Shown here: positions 1 through 7,219 of the stretch, piece by piece
Numbering within the stretch: the first letter of the stretch is position 1
Layout of the letters: the number at the start of each line of letters is the position of its first letter
Assembly: GCA_964405375.1 (NCBI GenBank)
Contig: CAYONQ010000019.1
Coordinates: 1 to 34,022, forward strand
DNA: 34,022 bases
Direction of reading: 5' to 3'
Origin: CAYONQ01 sp964405375
GTDB taxonomy: Bacteria; Planctomycetota; Phycisphaerae; Sedimentisphaerales; Anaerobacaceae
Notes under the pieces: model-generated
The model's database searches: none
What the model was told of the DNA's origin: nothing
What the model saw: the letters and a program-made list of their open reading frames with translations, nothing else
Translations under genes and position numbers: made by a program

Positions 1-297
1 GTGTCTTTGTGCCTTCGTGGCTGTTTCTTCTCCTGAAATCTATGTTAATCCTGTCTAAAAAATCTCCGCGGTCTCAGCGTCCTCCGCGGTTAAAATTACA
101 CCCCTCCAGCATCGATTCATTCACTTCAACATTCGTAATTCCACCGTCAGGTGTCCTGTGGACTTGTTCGGCGTTCGACATTCAATTTCTTTTTCTTCTG
201 ATATCCTGCTGCCCTGCTCCCCACAACCTGATACCCTGATTTCCTGATCCCCTCACCCGCATCCAACATCTGTTCTCCGTCCTCTGACTTTTGCCTG

Positions 298-326
298 CGA
301 GATACGCTTCACGAGATACGAGATAC
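298..326. repeat. CGAGATACG-family short repeat, copy 1
   Basis: The segment repeats CGAGATAC with an internal TTCACGAG. It matches, with only a few substitutions, the sequence at 27167-27195 just upstream of hom, so the two are dispersed copies of one element. It has no coding potential of its own. Confidence 0.7.
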
Positions 327-331
327 CCCCT

Positions 332-363
332 GAACAACGAACTACGAACTATGAACTACTAAC
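332..363. repeat. GAACTAC tandem repeat
   Basis: Four imperfect copies of the 7- to 8-base word ACGAACT/ATGAACT follow each other. The same word recurs at 31134-31149 (GACTACGAACTATGGAC), where its ATG is the probable start codon of the thermonuclease gene. Confidence 0.6.
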
Positions 364-376
364 CATTTAACCGTCC

Positions 377-1093
377 CTACTCCGGCAGTTTTTCGCAATA
401 ATTATTGAACTTCGGCACCATTGTTTCTTTAAGACACAACGGCATATAGGAATAATACCTTCCGACCTCTTCCTGCGAGCTTAATTTCAGATTGCCGGCT
501 AAATAATCCTTGAACGCACTTATCATAATGTCCGTGCCGCTCACCGTCGTGTAATAGCGAAGCTGCCAGATTTTCATCCCCTTCTTTAATTTCAGCCATT
601 CCATACCGGCGAACTTTCCGGTATCGAGCGTAACGTCAACCTTATGTATGGCGGTGCCGATATTGTCCCAGTCCCGGTGATAAATCGCCCAAAGGTCCGA
701 ATCGACGCCGCGATACCGGTGCGGTATCCCGCGATGAACATTCAAGAGCAGGTCTTTATACGCCTCTATAACATACGGCTTTACTTTTCCTGTACCGAAC
801 AAACAGCCGTAGTCCGGCTGATATTTCTGCAAAAGCGCCTTGCACTCGTCGTCATTGACCGACTTTACCGTATCGACCTGAACTCGGTCCAAATCCTTGC
901 AGACGTCCTTGAAGAAATTCTCTTCTTCGAAGGCGTTTTCCTCTTCCTCGAACAAAGGGCCGGTATGAAACGGCGGCTCGACGTGTGTCGTCTCGAAGAT
1001 GACCGCCGTGATGTCGATACCGGCATCGAGAATCCTATTTACAAAATACCTGTGATGTAACGTATCTGTCGAAAGTATGACCAATTTTTTCAT
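377..1093 (-). CDS. Formyltransferase-fold protein (Fmt/PurN-like)
   Basis: The 238-residue protein has the formyltransferase N-terminal fold. It opens with a Rossmann-like strand (KLVILSTD). The N-H...D catalytic set of the Fmt/PurN family is visible as N118 and H120 in LLNVHRG and D157 in VTLDTG, with spacing close to that of PurN (Asn106, His108, Asp144). The usual HPSLLP loop is replaced by HRGIPHRYRG, so the acceptor is probably neither GAR nor Met-tRNA. There is no C-terminal tRNA-binding domain as in Fmt. By family it should transfer a formyl group from 10-formyltetrahydrofolate to an amine, or hydrolyse such a group. It is transcribed away from the GHMP kinase cluster, which includes an aminotransferase, so a sugar amine is a plausible acceptor; that is inference. 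A GGGAG ribosome site lies 5-9 bases before the ATG. Confidence 0.75.
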   Translation of the reverse strand: MKKLVILSTDTLHHRYFVNRILDAGIDITAVIFETTHVEPPFHTGPLFEEEENAFEEENFFKDVCKDLDRVQVDTVKSVNDDECKALLQKYQPDYGCLFGTGKVKPYVIEAYKDLLLNVHRGIPHRYRGVDSDLWAIYHRDWDNIGTAIHKVDVTLDTGKFAGMEWLKLKKGMKIWQLRYYTTVSGTDIMISAFKDYLAGNLKLSSQEEVGRYYSYMPLCLKETMVPKFNNYCEKLPE

Positions 1094-1156
1094 AATATCT
1101 CCCTGAAAGTTTCACAAAATTGCTGTTTATCTCATTTTTACCGCAAATTTTCGCCG

Positions 1157-1184
1157 ATTTTATACCGTTTTATACATTTGTCAA
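1157..1184 (-). promoter_or_regulatory. Sigma70-like promoter for the formyltransferase gene
   Basis: Read on the minus strand, TTGACA (1184-1179) and TAAAAT (1162-1157) are separated by 16 bases, about 64 bases before the start codon at 1093. It lies back to back with the plus-strand promoter at 1218-1245. Confidence 0.5.
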
Positions 1185-1217
1185 ACCAATTTCGCCTCAA
1201 ACCCGGCGTCCTGATGC

Positions 1218-1245
1218 TTGACAGCAGCGATTTTCGGTTTAGAAT
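1218..1245 (+). promoter_or_regulatory. Sigma70-like promoter for the GHMP kinase cluster
   Basis: TTGACA (1218-1223) and TAGAAT (1240-1245) are separated by 16 bases. This would give a leader of roughly 110 bases before the GHMP kinase start at 1365. Confidence 0.5.
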
Positions 1246-1364
1246 TGTGGTTTTGGCCGATTCGGCCTTTTACGTACCCTGCAAAGTAGTGCGCAACTCA
1301 TAAGTGCACAACCCACAGGTCCCTTTGTGCTGCTGTAGAATTTGTTTTTAGAGGATAGAAGTTT

Positions 1365-3017
1365 ATGGCTGATGAAATCGACGGGCTGCGGCAAGTCGGC
1401 CAGTGGTGCAATATGGTAAAAAACGCAAACAGCAGCTTCCACAGCCGCCTGAACGAAATATACGGCGACCAGACCGGCGAAAAGGCCGAGGCGGCAAAGA
1501 TGTGCCTGCGGACGCTCGAAACATTCGCCCAAAAGTACGGCCCAAACCGCAGCGTCATCATAGCACGCTCGACCGGTCGGGTGAACCTGTTAGGCACCCA
1601 TATCGACCACCGCGGCGGGTCGGTCAACCCCATTGCCGTAAAGCAGATGTGGGCGGTCGTCGAGCCGCGTGACGATGATTATGTGTTAGTGAAAAATGTC
1701 GAGTCGGCCCAATTCCCTGATGAGCAATTCCGCATCAGTGACTGCCTGCCGAAAGGCGAAAAAATCCAAAACTGGGAAAGCTGGTGCCACGATGAATTTG
1801 AAAAACGCGCCAACGACCCGTCGGTTACCTGGTCGAATTATGTCCGCTGTGCCGTGCTGTACTTTCAGCATCTCAACACCAGAAACGACGGCGCCTTCGC
1901 CCCGGCGATTAAGGGTATGAATATGATGTTCTACGGCAATATCCCGATAGCGGCGGGGCTTAGCTCGTCCTCGGCGGTCGTTATGGCCGCCGTAGAGGCG
2001 GTAATGCGCATAAATGCGCTCGAAATCGAGCCGATGGAGTTGATTGAGCACTGCGGCTATGCCGAGTGGTACGTCGGCACACGCGGCGGATACAGCGACC
2101 ACGCAGCCATCAAATTCGGCAGGCCCAACACAATCCTGCATATGACCAGCTTCCCTATAACAGTCGACAATATTCCGCTTCCCGCCGGCTACAGGATTGT
2201 GCTGGCCGACAGTACGGTCAAGGCAAACAAGCAGCTCGGCGCCCGCAGTGCATTCAATAAATGCGTGGCCGCCTACGTGTTCGGCCTAATGATGATTCGC
2301 AAGAGCTTCCCGCAGTATGCCGACAAACTTAAATACCTCCGTGACGTCAATCCCGCCCGGCTCGGCGTTGACGAGGTCGAGATTTATCGCATAGTAAAAT
2401 CGCTGCCGGCCTCTTGCCGACGCGAGGATGTGCTGAAGCTCCTGCCTGAACACGAAAAAGATATTCGCCACATCTTCAGAAGCCACGATGAACCCGAAGA
2501 AGGATACAAAATCAGGCAGGTATACCTGTACGGGCTAACGGAATGCATCCGTGCAGATATGGTTCCGCAGTGTCTGCGAAAAGGCGATATGAAGACCTTT
2601 GGCGAGCTGATGAACATCTCGCACGATGGCGACCGCGTAACAAAATTGGTTGACGGAAGACGTCTGCCGAGCGATAATAGCTGCTCCGCTGCGAGGATTG
2701 ACGACTTAATCAGCGATTTAGAATCGGCCGAGCCCGAGCGGACAGCCGGGGCCGCACTGTGGCGGCAGCCCGGCGGTTACGCCGCCAGCGTGCCGGAAAT
2801 GGATATGCTCGTCGATATCGCCATAGCGACGCAGGGTGTTGTCGGCGCAGGGCTGGTCGGCGCCGGAAGCGGCGGCACTATTGCCGCAGTCGTTGAGGAT
2901 AAATACGCCCGGCAGCTCATCGACAATATGGCCGAGCAATACTACCGTCCCCGCAACCTGCCGACAGCGGCAGAGACGGTTACGCCGATAGGCGGCTCGT
3001 GTGTTATGGACGTATAA
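1365..3017 (+). CDS. Galactokinase-like GHMP sugar kinase
   Basis: The 550-residue cytoplasmic protein carries the main GHMP/galactokinase signatures. These are GRVNLLGTHIDHRGG at residues 71-85 (galactokinase signature), NIPIAAGLSSSSA at 192-205 (ATP-binding motif 2), RGGYSDHAA around D245 (position of the catalytic Asp in galactokinase), and GAGLVGAGSGG near residue 495 (motif 3). In galactokinase the first motif reads GEHTDY; here Glu is replaced by Thr, and this position contacts the sugar, so galactose itself is doubtful. The chain is about 150 residues longer than typical galactokinases, mostly between motifs 2 and 3 (roughly residues 300-470). GAGGA at 1351-1355 supports the ATG at 1365. 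It is the first gene of a co-directional cluster with a dehydrogenase, an aminotransferase and a URO-D-like protein. Kinase fold is confident; the substrate is unknown. Confidence 0.85.
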   Translation: MADEIDGLRQVGQWCNMVKNANSSFHSRLNEIYGDQTGEKAEAAKMCLRTLETFAQKYGPNRSVIIARSTGRVNLLGTHIDHRGGSVNPIAVKQMWAVVEPRDDDYVLVKNVESAQFPDEQFRISDCLPKGEKIQNWESWCHDEFEKRANDPSVTWSNYVRCAVLYFQHLNTRNDGAFAPAIKGMNMMFYGNIPIAAGLSSSSAVVMAAVEAVMRINALEIEPMELIEHCGYAEWYVGTRGGYSDHAAIKFGRPNTILHMTSFPITVDNIPLPAGYRIVLADSTVKANKQLGARSAFNKCVAAYVFGLMMIRKSFPQYADKLKYLRDVNPARLGVDEVEIYRIVKSLPASCRREDVLKLLPEHEKDIRHIFRSHDEPEEGYKIRQVYLYGLTECIRADMVPQCLRKGDMKTFGELMNISHDGDRVTKLVDGRRLPSDNSCSAARIDDLISDLESAEPERTAGAALWRQPGGYAASVPEMDMLVDIAIATQGVVGAGLVGAGSGGTIAAVVEDKYARQLIDNMAEQYYRPRNLPTAAETVTPIGGSCVMDV

Positions 3018-3063
3018 TTGAGTAAGTAATGTGATTCAAAAAACTAATAAGAAAGGAACTTCA

Positions 3064-4332
3064 ATGAGCGATAAACCACAGGTTTGTATCGTCGGCGGCG
3101 GAATGATAACGCAGGTGCAGATTCTGCCCGCAATCTACCATATTCAGCGGATGGGAATCGTCGGAGACATTAGCATTTGTGCCTTAAACAGCCCCCCGCT
3201 GAAAACACTGGCCGATGATGCGACGCTCAAAAAGGCCTTTCCCGGCCAAAACTTTACACCGTATCCCTCGCTGGATACCGACCCGGAAAAGAGGTTTCCT
3301 GATTTGTTCAAAGAGCTAATTGCGAAGATGCCCAAGCGCAATATCGTCGTAGTTGCCGTGCCGGACCATCTGCACAATACGGTTATTGAGGCGGCGCTGG
3401 AGAACGACCAGCATATATGCTGCGTCAAGCCGCTAGTACTCAAATACTCCCAGGCCGTGAAAATAGAGAAACAGGCCTACGAAAAGGGTCTGGTCATCGG
3501 CGTGGAGTACCACAAACGTTTCGACGACCGTGTGTTAATGGCCCGCCGGCTCTACAAACAGGGCAGATTCGGAGAATTTCGCCTCGGCCAGGCCGCCCTG
3601 CACGAGTGCTGGTATTATCGCCATTCGAATTTCCAGAACTGGTGCACCTGCGAGAACTCAGACGTGTTCGCATATATCGCCTGCCATTACACCGACCAGT
3701 TGACCTTCATAACCGGTCTTCTGCCCAAATACGTGTCGGTGTACGGCATCATCGAGGAATATCCGAACGGCAACAAAGGTTACCTCTGGACAGACGGAAG
3801 GGTCATCTTCGAGAACGGCGGTGTCCTGAACGTCCAGAACGCCCTCGGCTATCCCGATGAAGGCCCCGGCGGCAACTGGCAGGGAATACGGATGCACTTC
3901 AGGGGAGACGACTGCGGCACTATGATTGTCCACAACGACCAGTACCGCGGCGTTGAACACGCATACCTGAAAAAAGGCAGCGACCCCGGCGACACCTGTT
4001 ATGCCGAGCCGAGCCCCGATTATCTCAAGTACGTCAACATCGGCGGCGGCGGTCTGACACCCGTCGGCTATGGGTATCGCTCGATTGAGTATATAATGAA
4101 AAGCATCTGCAAGTGTATCGACGCCGCAGAAGGCCTTGACGAAAAAAAGGCCCTGGCCGCGAGACAAAAGCTGATTAGGCAATTTGATGATGAAGCAGTT
4201 ATGGCAACACCGAAAAACAGCTCCTATAATGAGCTGGTGATGGAGGCCGGACGCCTCTCGATATTAAATGACGCCAGAGAGGTCGAAATAACCTACGGCG
4301 AAAACGCCGGCGTGGATTTTCGTAAATACTAA
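3064..4332 (+). CDS. Gfo/Idh/MocA-family oxidoreductase
   Basis: The 422-residue protein starts with a dinucleotide-binding Rossmann motif (VCIVGGGMIT, residues 7-16). It has the family's KP pair at K122-P123 in CCVKPL; the usual EKP Glu is a Val. EYHKR (H150, K151) and an H208-x-x-D211 pair in IACHYTDQ fall where the active-site residues of the family usually lie. It should oxidise or reduce a sugar, cyclitol or their derivative with NAD(P). I prefer the ATG at 3064, because AAAGGAAC lies just before it and the Rossmann strand begins at once. A GTG at 3031 would add 11 unlikely residues. It sits 46 bases after the GHMP kinase gene and 39 before the aminotransferase, consistent with one operon. 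The substrate is not identified. Confidence 0.85.
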   Translation: MSDKPQVCIVGGGMITQVQILPAIYHIQRMGIVGDISICALNSPPLKTLADDATLKKAFPGQNFTPYPSLDTDPEKRFPDLFKELIAKMPKRNIVVVAVPDHLHNTVIEAALENDQHICCVKPLVLKYSQAVKIEKQAYEKGLVIGVEYHKRFDDRVLMARRLYKQGRFGEFRLGQAALHECWYYRHSNFQNWCTCENSDVFAYIACHYTDQLTFITGLLPKYVSVYGIIEEYPNGNKGYLWTDGRVIFENGGVLNVQNALGYPDEGPGGNWQGIRMHFRGDDCGTMIVHNDQYRGVEHAYLKKGSDPGDTCYAEPSPDYLKYVNIGGGGLTPVGYGYRSIEYIMKSICKCIDAAEGLDEKKALAARQKLIRQFDDEAVMATPKNSSYNELVMEAGRLSILNDAREVEITYGENAGVDFRKY

Positions 4333-4371
4333 TACAATGATGTAATCTTAAACGGAAGGAGACCAGATAAA

Positions 4372-5760
4372 ATGGCAAAAGAATTTCCGCTTGTACCAAC
4401 TGAAGTAGAACCGGTATTAACAAAGTTTCGCAAGCTTTCCGGGGCAATCCCGAACGAGCAGACAATAAAAGAGCTTGAGAAACTGCGTAAGAACGAACCG
4501 ATTAGTATGCGAGGTCAGCCGCCGGTCATCTGGGACCGCGCCGAAAGAGTAAATATCTACGATGCCTACGGCAATATGTGGCTGGACTTCTCATCAGGCG
4601 TGCTTATCACCAACGCCGGTCACGGCCGAAAGGAAATTGTGAATGCGATTATCAAGCAGGCATCCAAACCATTGCTTACCAGCTATTGCTTTCCCAATCA
4701 GCCAAGAGTCAATCTTGTCCAGAAGCTGATTTCGCTTGCACCGAAGGGCTTAAACAAGGTGTTCCTGTTAAGCACCGGCTCGGAAGGAACCGAATGTGCC
4801 CTCAAGCTGATGCGCACATACGGCCGAAAGCTCGGCGGAGACAATAAGAGCGTCATCGTGGGATTTAACGACTCATTCCACGGCAGAACGTTGGGAGCAC
4901 AGCAGATGGGTGGCATATCTGGTGGAAAGGCCTGGATAAAGAACCTCGACCCGGAGATTGTGCACGTGCCCTTCCCCAACGGCTTTCGCTGTGAAGATAC
5001 CGGCTTCAAGCTGTTCGAGAAGACCCTCGCCGAACTTGGAGTCAACCCTGATAACGTTGCAGGCGTAATCACCGAGACCTATCAGGGCGGCGGACCTTAC
5101 TTTATGCCGAAAAAATACGCCAAAGACCTGCGCGCCTGGTGCGACAAACACGACGCTCTGCTTTGCCTCGATGAAGTGCAGGCCGCCTTCGGCAGATGCG
5201 GCCGGCAGTGGGGCTTCGAGCTTTACGATATAGTGCCCGACCTGTTCTGTATAGGTAAGGGACTCAGCAGCTCAATGCCGATAAGCGGCGTCATCGGCCG
5301 GCAGGAAGTTATGGACCTCTACGGGCCGAACGAGATGACCAGCACGCACTCAGGCAATCCTATCTGCTGTGCCGCGGCGCTGGCGAATATCGAGCTTATT
5401 GAAAAAGAGCACATAATCGAAAATGCTGACAAGGTCGGCAAAGTCCTGCAGACCGAGCTGCAGAAGATAAAAGAAGATTTTTCAGACGTTATCGGCTTTG
5501 CGCCGGGCGCCGGACTGGTAGGCGGCCTGCAGACCATCAAAAAAGGCACAAAAGACCCCGACGGAGACCTGGCCTGGGATACAGTCAATCTCTGCTTCCG
5601 CAGGGGGCTGATGATGTTCGCTCCCGTCGGCTTCGGCGGCGGCTGTATCAAAATCGCTCCGCCGCTGTGCATTACAGAAGAGGCAGTCAAAGAGGGCTGC
5701 TCCGTAATTCACGAAGCCATTACACAACTGACCAGAAAGCCCGTTAAAGAAGCGGTTTAA
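4372..5760 (+). CDS. Class III PLP-dependent aminotransferase
   Basis: The 462-residue protein belongs to aminotransferase class III (4-aminobutyrate, ornithine and related transaminases). D267 in LCLDEVQAAFG is the residue that pairs with the PLP pyridine nitrogen, and K296 in IGKGLSSS is the Schiff-base lysine. Their 29-residue spacing matches E. coli GABA transaminase. The PLP phosphate-binding region reads LLSTGSEGTECALKLMR. A strong ribosome site, GGAAGGAG (4354-4361), fixes the start. Class III enzymes usually act on a terminal amine or a keto acid semialdehyde. Its place after a sugar kinase and a Gfo/Idh dehydrogenase suggests it aminates a keto group made by the dehydrogenase, or removes an amino group in catabolism. 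The exact substrate cannot be read from the sequence. Confidence 0.88.
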   Translation: MAKEFPLVPTEVEPVLTKFRKLSGAIPNEQTIKELEKLRKNEPISMRGQPPVIWDRAERVNIYDAYGNMWLDFSSGVLITNAGHGRKEIVNAIIKQASKPLLTSYCFPNQPRVNLVQKLISLAPKGLNKVFLLSTGSEGTECALKLMRTYGRKLGGDNKSVIVGFNDSFHGRTLGAQQMGGISGGKAWIKNLDPEIVHVPFPNGFRCEDTGFKLFEKTLAELGVNPDNVAGVITETYQGGGPYFMPKKYAKDLRAWCDKHDALLCLDEVQAAFGRCGRQWGFELYDIVPDLFCIGKGLSSSMPISGVIGRQEVMDLYGPNEMTSTHSGNPICCAAALANIELIEKEHIIENADKVGKVLQTELQKIKEDFSDVIGFAPGAGLVGGLQTIKKGTKDPDGDLAWDTVNLCFRRGLMMFAPVGFGGGCIKIAPPLCITEEAVKEGCSVIHEAITQLTRKPVKEAV

Positions 5761-5773
5761 AAAATCTAATATA

Positions 5774-5944
5774 TTCAAACTGACCGGTTTTGCAGCAGGT
5801 GTTAAATGTAAGTCGGTTTTTGACAATACATTATGTTTCTCAAAAAATGTCATAAAACAGCTATCCGCCGTCAGGCGGATTCCGCAATTTTACATTTTGC
5901 ACTTTGATTTTTACATTTTCAAACTGACCATCAGTCAGTTTGAG
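5774..5944. repeat. Dispersed element with terminal inverted repeats, copy 1 (long form)
   Basis: This element shares about 120 bases with 11829-11949. Both start CAAACTGACCG, pass through TTAAATGTAAGTCG and TTTTTGACAATACAT, and end with CAGTTTGAG, the reverse complement of the start. AAATGTAA in the left half pairs with TTACATTT in the right half, so the element could fold on itself. This copy has 49 extra bases (5832-5880), which contain a perfect palindrome ATCCGCC-GTCA-GGCGGAT at 5863-5880. Confidence 0.8.
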
Positions 5945-5947
5945 TAA

Positions 5948-6045
5948 TATGTCATTCCCACAAAGGTGGGAACCCAGGGCCAAAAACGCCGATTTTGGAT
6001 TCCTGCTCCCTGCTTTCGCGGGGACGGGCTTCGCAGCAGTAACAG
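5948..6045. repeat. REP-like repeat (GTCATTCCC...GGAACCC type)
   Basis: The segment begins GTCATTCCCACAAAGGTGGG, in which CCCAC and GTGGG form a hairpin, and continues through GGATTCCTGC to TTTCGCGGGGACGGG. It resembles the widespread bacterial repeat whose translation reads FPRRRESR...LLPAFAGTG. It lies immediately beside the element at 5774-5944 and just upstream of the URO-D-like gene, where it artificially lengthens the reading frame. Confidence 0.7.
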
Positions 6046-6053
6046 TGGTGAAA

Positions 6054-7205
6054 ATGTCTATACCAGGAAGTAGCGGCATCGAAGTCGTAGAGGCCGTCCT
6101 TAAAAGAGAAACGCCCGCACGTTTTGTGTTCGCTCCCAATTACTGGCAGTGGTTCGCTCATCAGCAGAACCATAATACAGTTCCCGAAGAGATTGCCCAT
6201 TGTCGAACGCAATTAGATTTAATCAAATATCTGGCACTTGACGTATTCAGCAGAAATACCTATTGCGACCAGAAGCGCTGCTGGTTCGGCGGATTGGCCA
6301 AGCCAATCTTCGATGGAGTTGAGGTTTCGGTTAATGAGTATCGTCAGGGCAGTGACAGAGTATTTGAAAAAACCTATCAAACAAAGGCGGGCAACCTGAC
6401 GGAACGTCTGCGTTACGTTGCCGACGGCTCGACCCTCGTGCAGGAAAAATTTCCGGTTGACGATTACAATTCACAGCTTGACGCATTTGAACAATTAGTA
6501 TCAGCCCGCCGGTGGGAGTTTTCCGCCGACCAATACGCCCGGCAGCAGCAAAAAGTCGGCGATGACGGGATTGTCGTTGCGGGGGAGTTATTCAGTCCGC
6601 TTAAACTGCTGCATATCTCTCTCGGAGCAGTCGATACGACATATCTGATAACGGACTACCCGGACCGCACAAGGGACATACTGTCCATCCACGAACAGGC
6701 CCAGCTTGACCTCGTTCGGCAGATGGCCCGGGCGAATGTGCCGGCAATGATAGCGATGGACAATCTCGATACAATGTTTCATTCACCCAGCTATGTGGAA
6801 AACTACAGTGCGTCTTTCTACGAAAAGGCCGGCCGGATATGTCACGAACACGGCTCGACCTTTTTCATTCACGCCTGCGGTCAACAAAAAGACAACCTCA
6901 AGCTAATTTCCTCTTTAGGTGTAGATGGGCTGGAAGGTGTGGCATTCCCTCCCATCGGAGATGTTGAGCTCACAGAGGCGATGGAATTGTCCGGCGACCG
7001 ATTTATCATTACCGGCGGAATAAGCGCCGCTGAAATAGAAGAACTCACCACAAAGAAACAAATATTCGGCTATGTGAAAAATCTCCTTGAAGTTATGCAG
7101 CCCTACAAGCACCGTTTTATGTTGTCCGCCAGTTGCAATACCCCGATAAACACACCGTGGGAAACAATCAAGTTGTTCCGCGACGCCTGGCTCGAATACA
7201 AGTAA
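6054..7205 (+). CDS. URO-D-like / corrinoid methyltransferase-family protein
   Basis: The 383-residue protein belongs to the uroporphyrinogen decarboxylase superfamily, which includes MtaA/CmuA-type methyltransferases. FFIHACGQ near residue 270 and SASCNTPINTPW near residue 358 supply the His, Cys and Cys expected for the zinc site of the methyltransferase branch. True HemE enzymes lack this site. The reading frame is open back to 5940, but that extension is the translation of a REP-like repeat. I therefore choose the ATG at 6054, where the family-like start SGIEVVEAVLKRE begins. It is the last gene of the cluster and is separated from the aminotransferase by about 290 bases of repeats, so co-transcription is uncertain. 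URO-D-like proteins of unknown function are common near sugar genes in planctomycetes (general knowledge). Methyl transfer or a lyase role is possible. Confidence 0.75.
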   Translation: MSIPGSSGIEVVEAVLKRETPARFVFAPNYWQWFAHQQNHNTVPEEIAHCRTQLDLIKYLALDVFSRNTYCDQKRCWFGGLAKPIFDGVEVSVNEYRQGSDRVFEKTYQTKAGNLTERLRYVADGSTLVQEKFPVDDYNSQLDAFEQLVSARRWEFSADQYARQQQKVGDDGIVVAGELFSPLKLLHISLGAVDTTYLITDYPDRTRDILSIHEQAQLDLVRQMARANVPAMIAMDNLDTMFHSPSYVENYSASFYEKAGRICHEHGSTFFIHACGQQKDNLKLISSLGVDGLEGVAFPPIGDVELTEAMELSGDRFIITGGISAAEIEELTTKKQIFGYVKNLLEVMQPYKHRFMLSASCNTPINTPWETIKLFRDAWLEYK

Positions 7206-7219
7206 CGCTTTACCAAAAA

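Larger units (their letters stand above)
1..376. other. Gene-free region of short degenerate repeats
   Basis: I see no credible gene here. The stretch is a string of short word-like repeats. Positions 1-22 read like the reverse complement of the element at 33085-33109 (GCCAC..AAG..CAC..AAGACAC type). Positions 64-96 carry two copies of CTCCGCGG around TCTCAGCGT, ending in TTAAAAT. Positions 219-250 carry three loose copies of CCTGAT. Positions 298-326 and 332-363 hold two further families described separately. The one ORF of moderate length here has no start signal and a composition that follows the repeats. Confidence 0.7.

Noticed and set aside
9..239. 76-codon plus-strand ORF
   Set aside because: It runs through short repeat words, has no ribosome site and no protein-like pattern.
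644..1060. 138-codon plus-strand ORF opposite the formyltransferase gene
   Set aside because: It is antisense to a gene with clear catalytic motifs and has no family features.
5940..6053. N-terminal extension of the URO-D-like protein
   Set aside because: It is the translation of a REP-like repeat; the family-like start begins at 6054.
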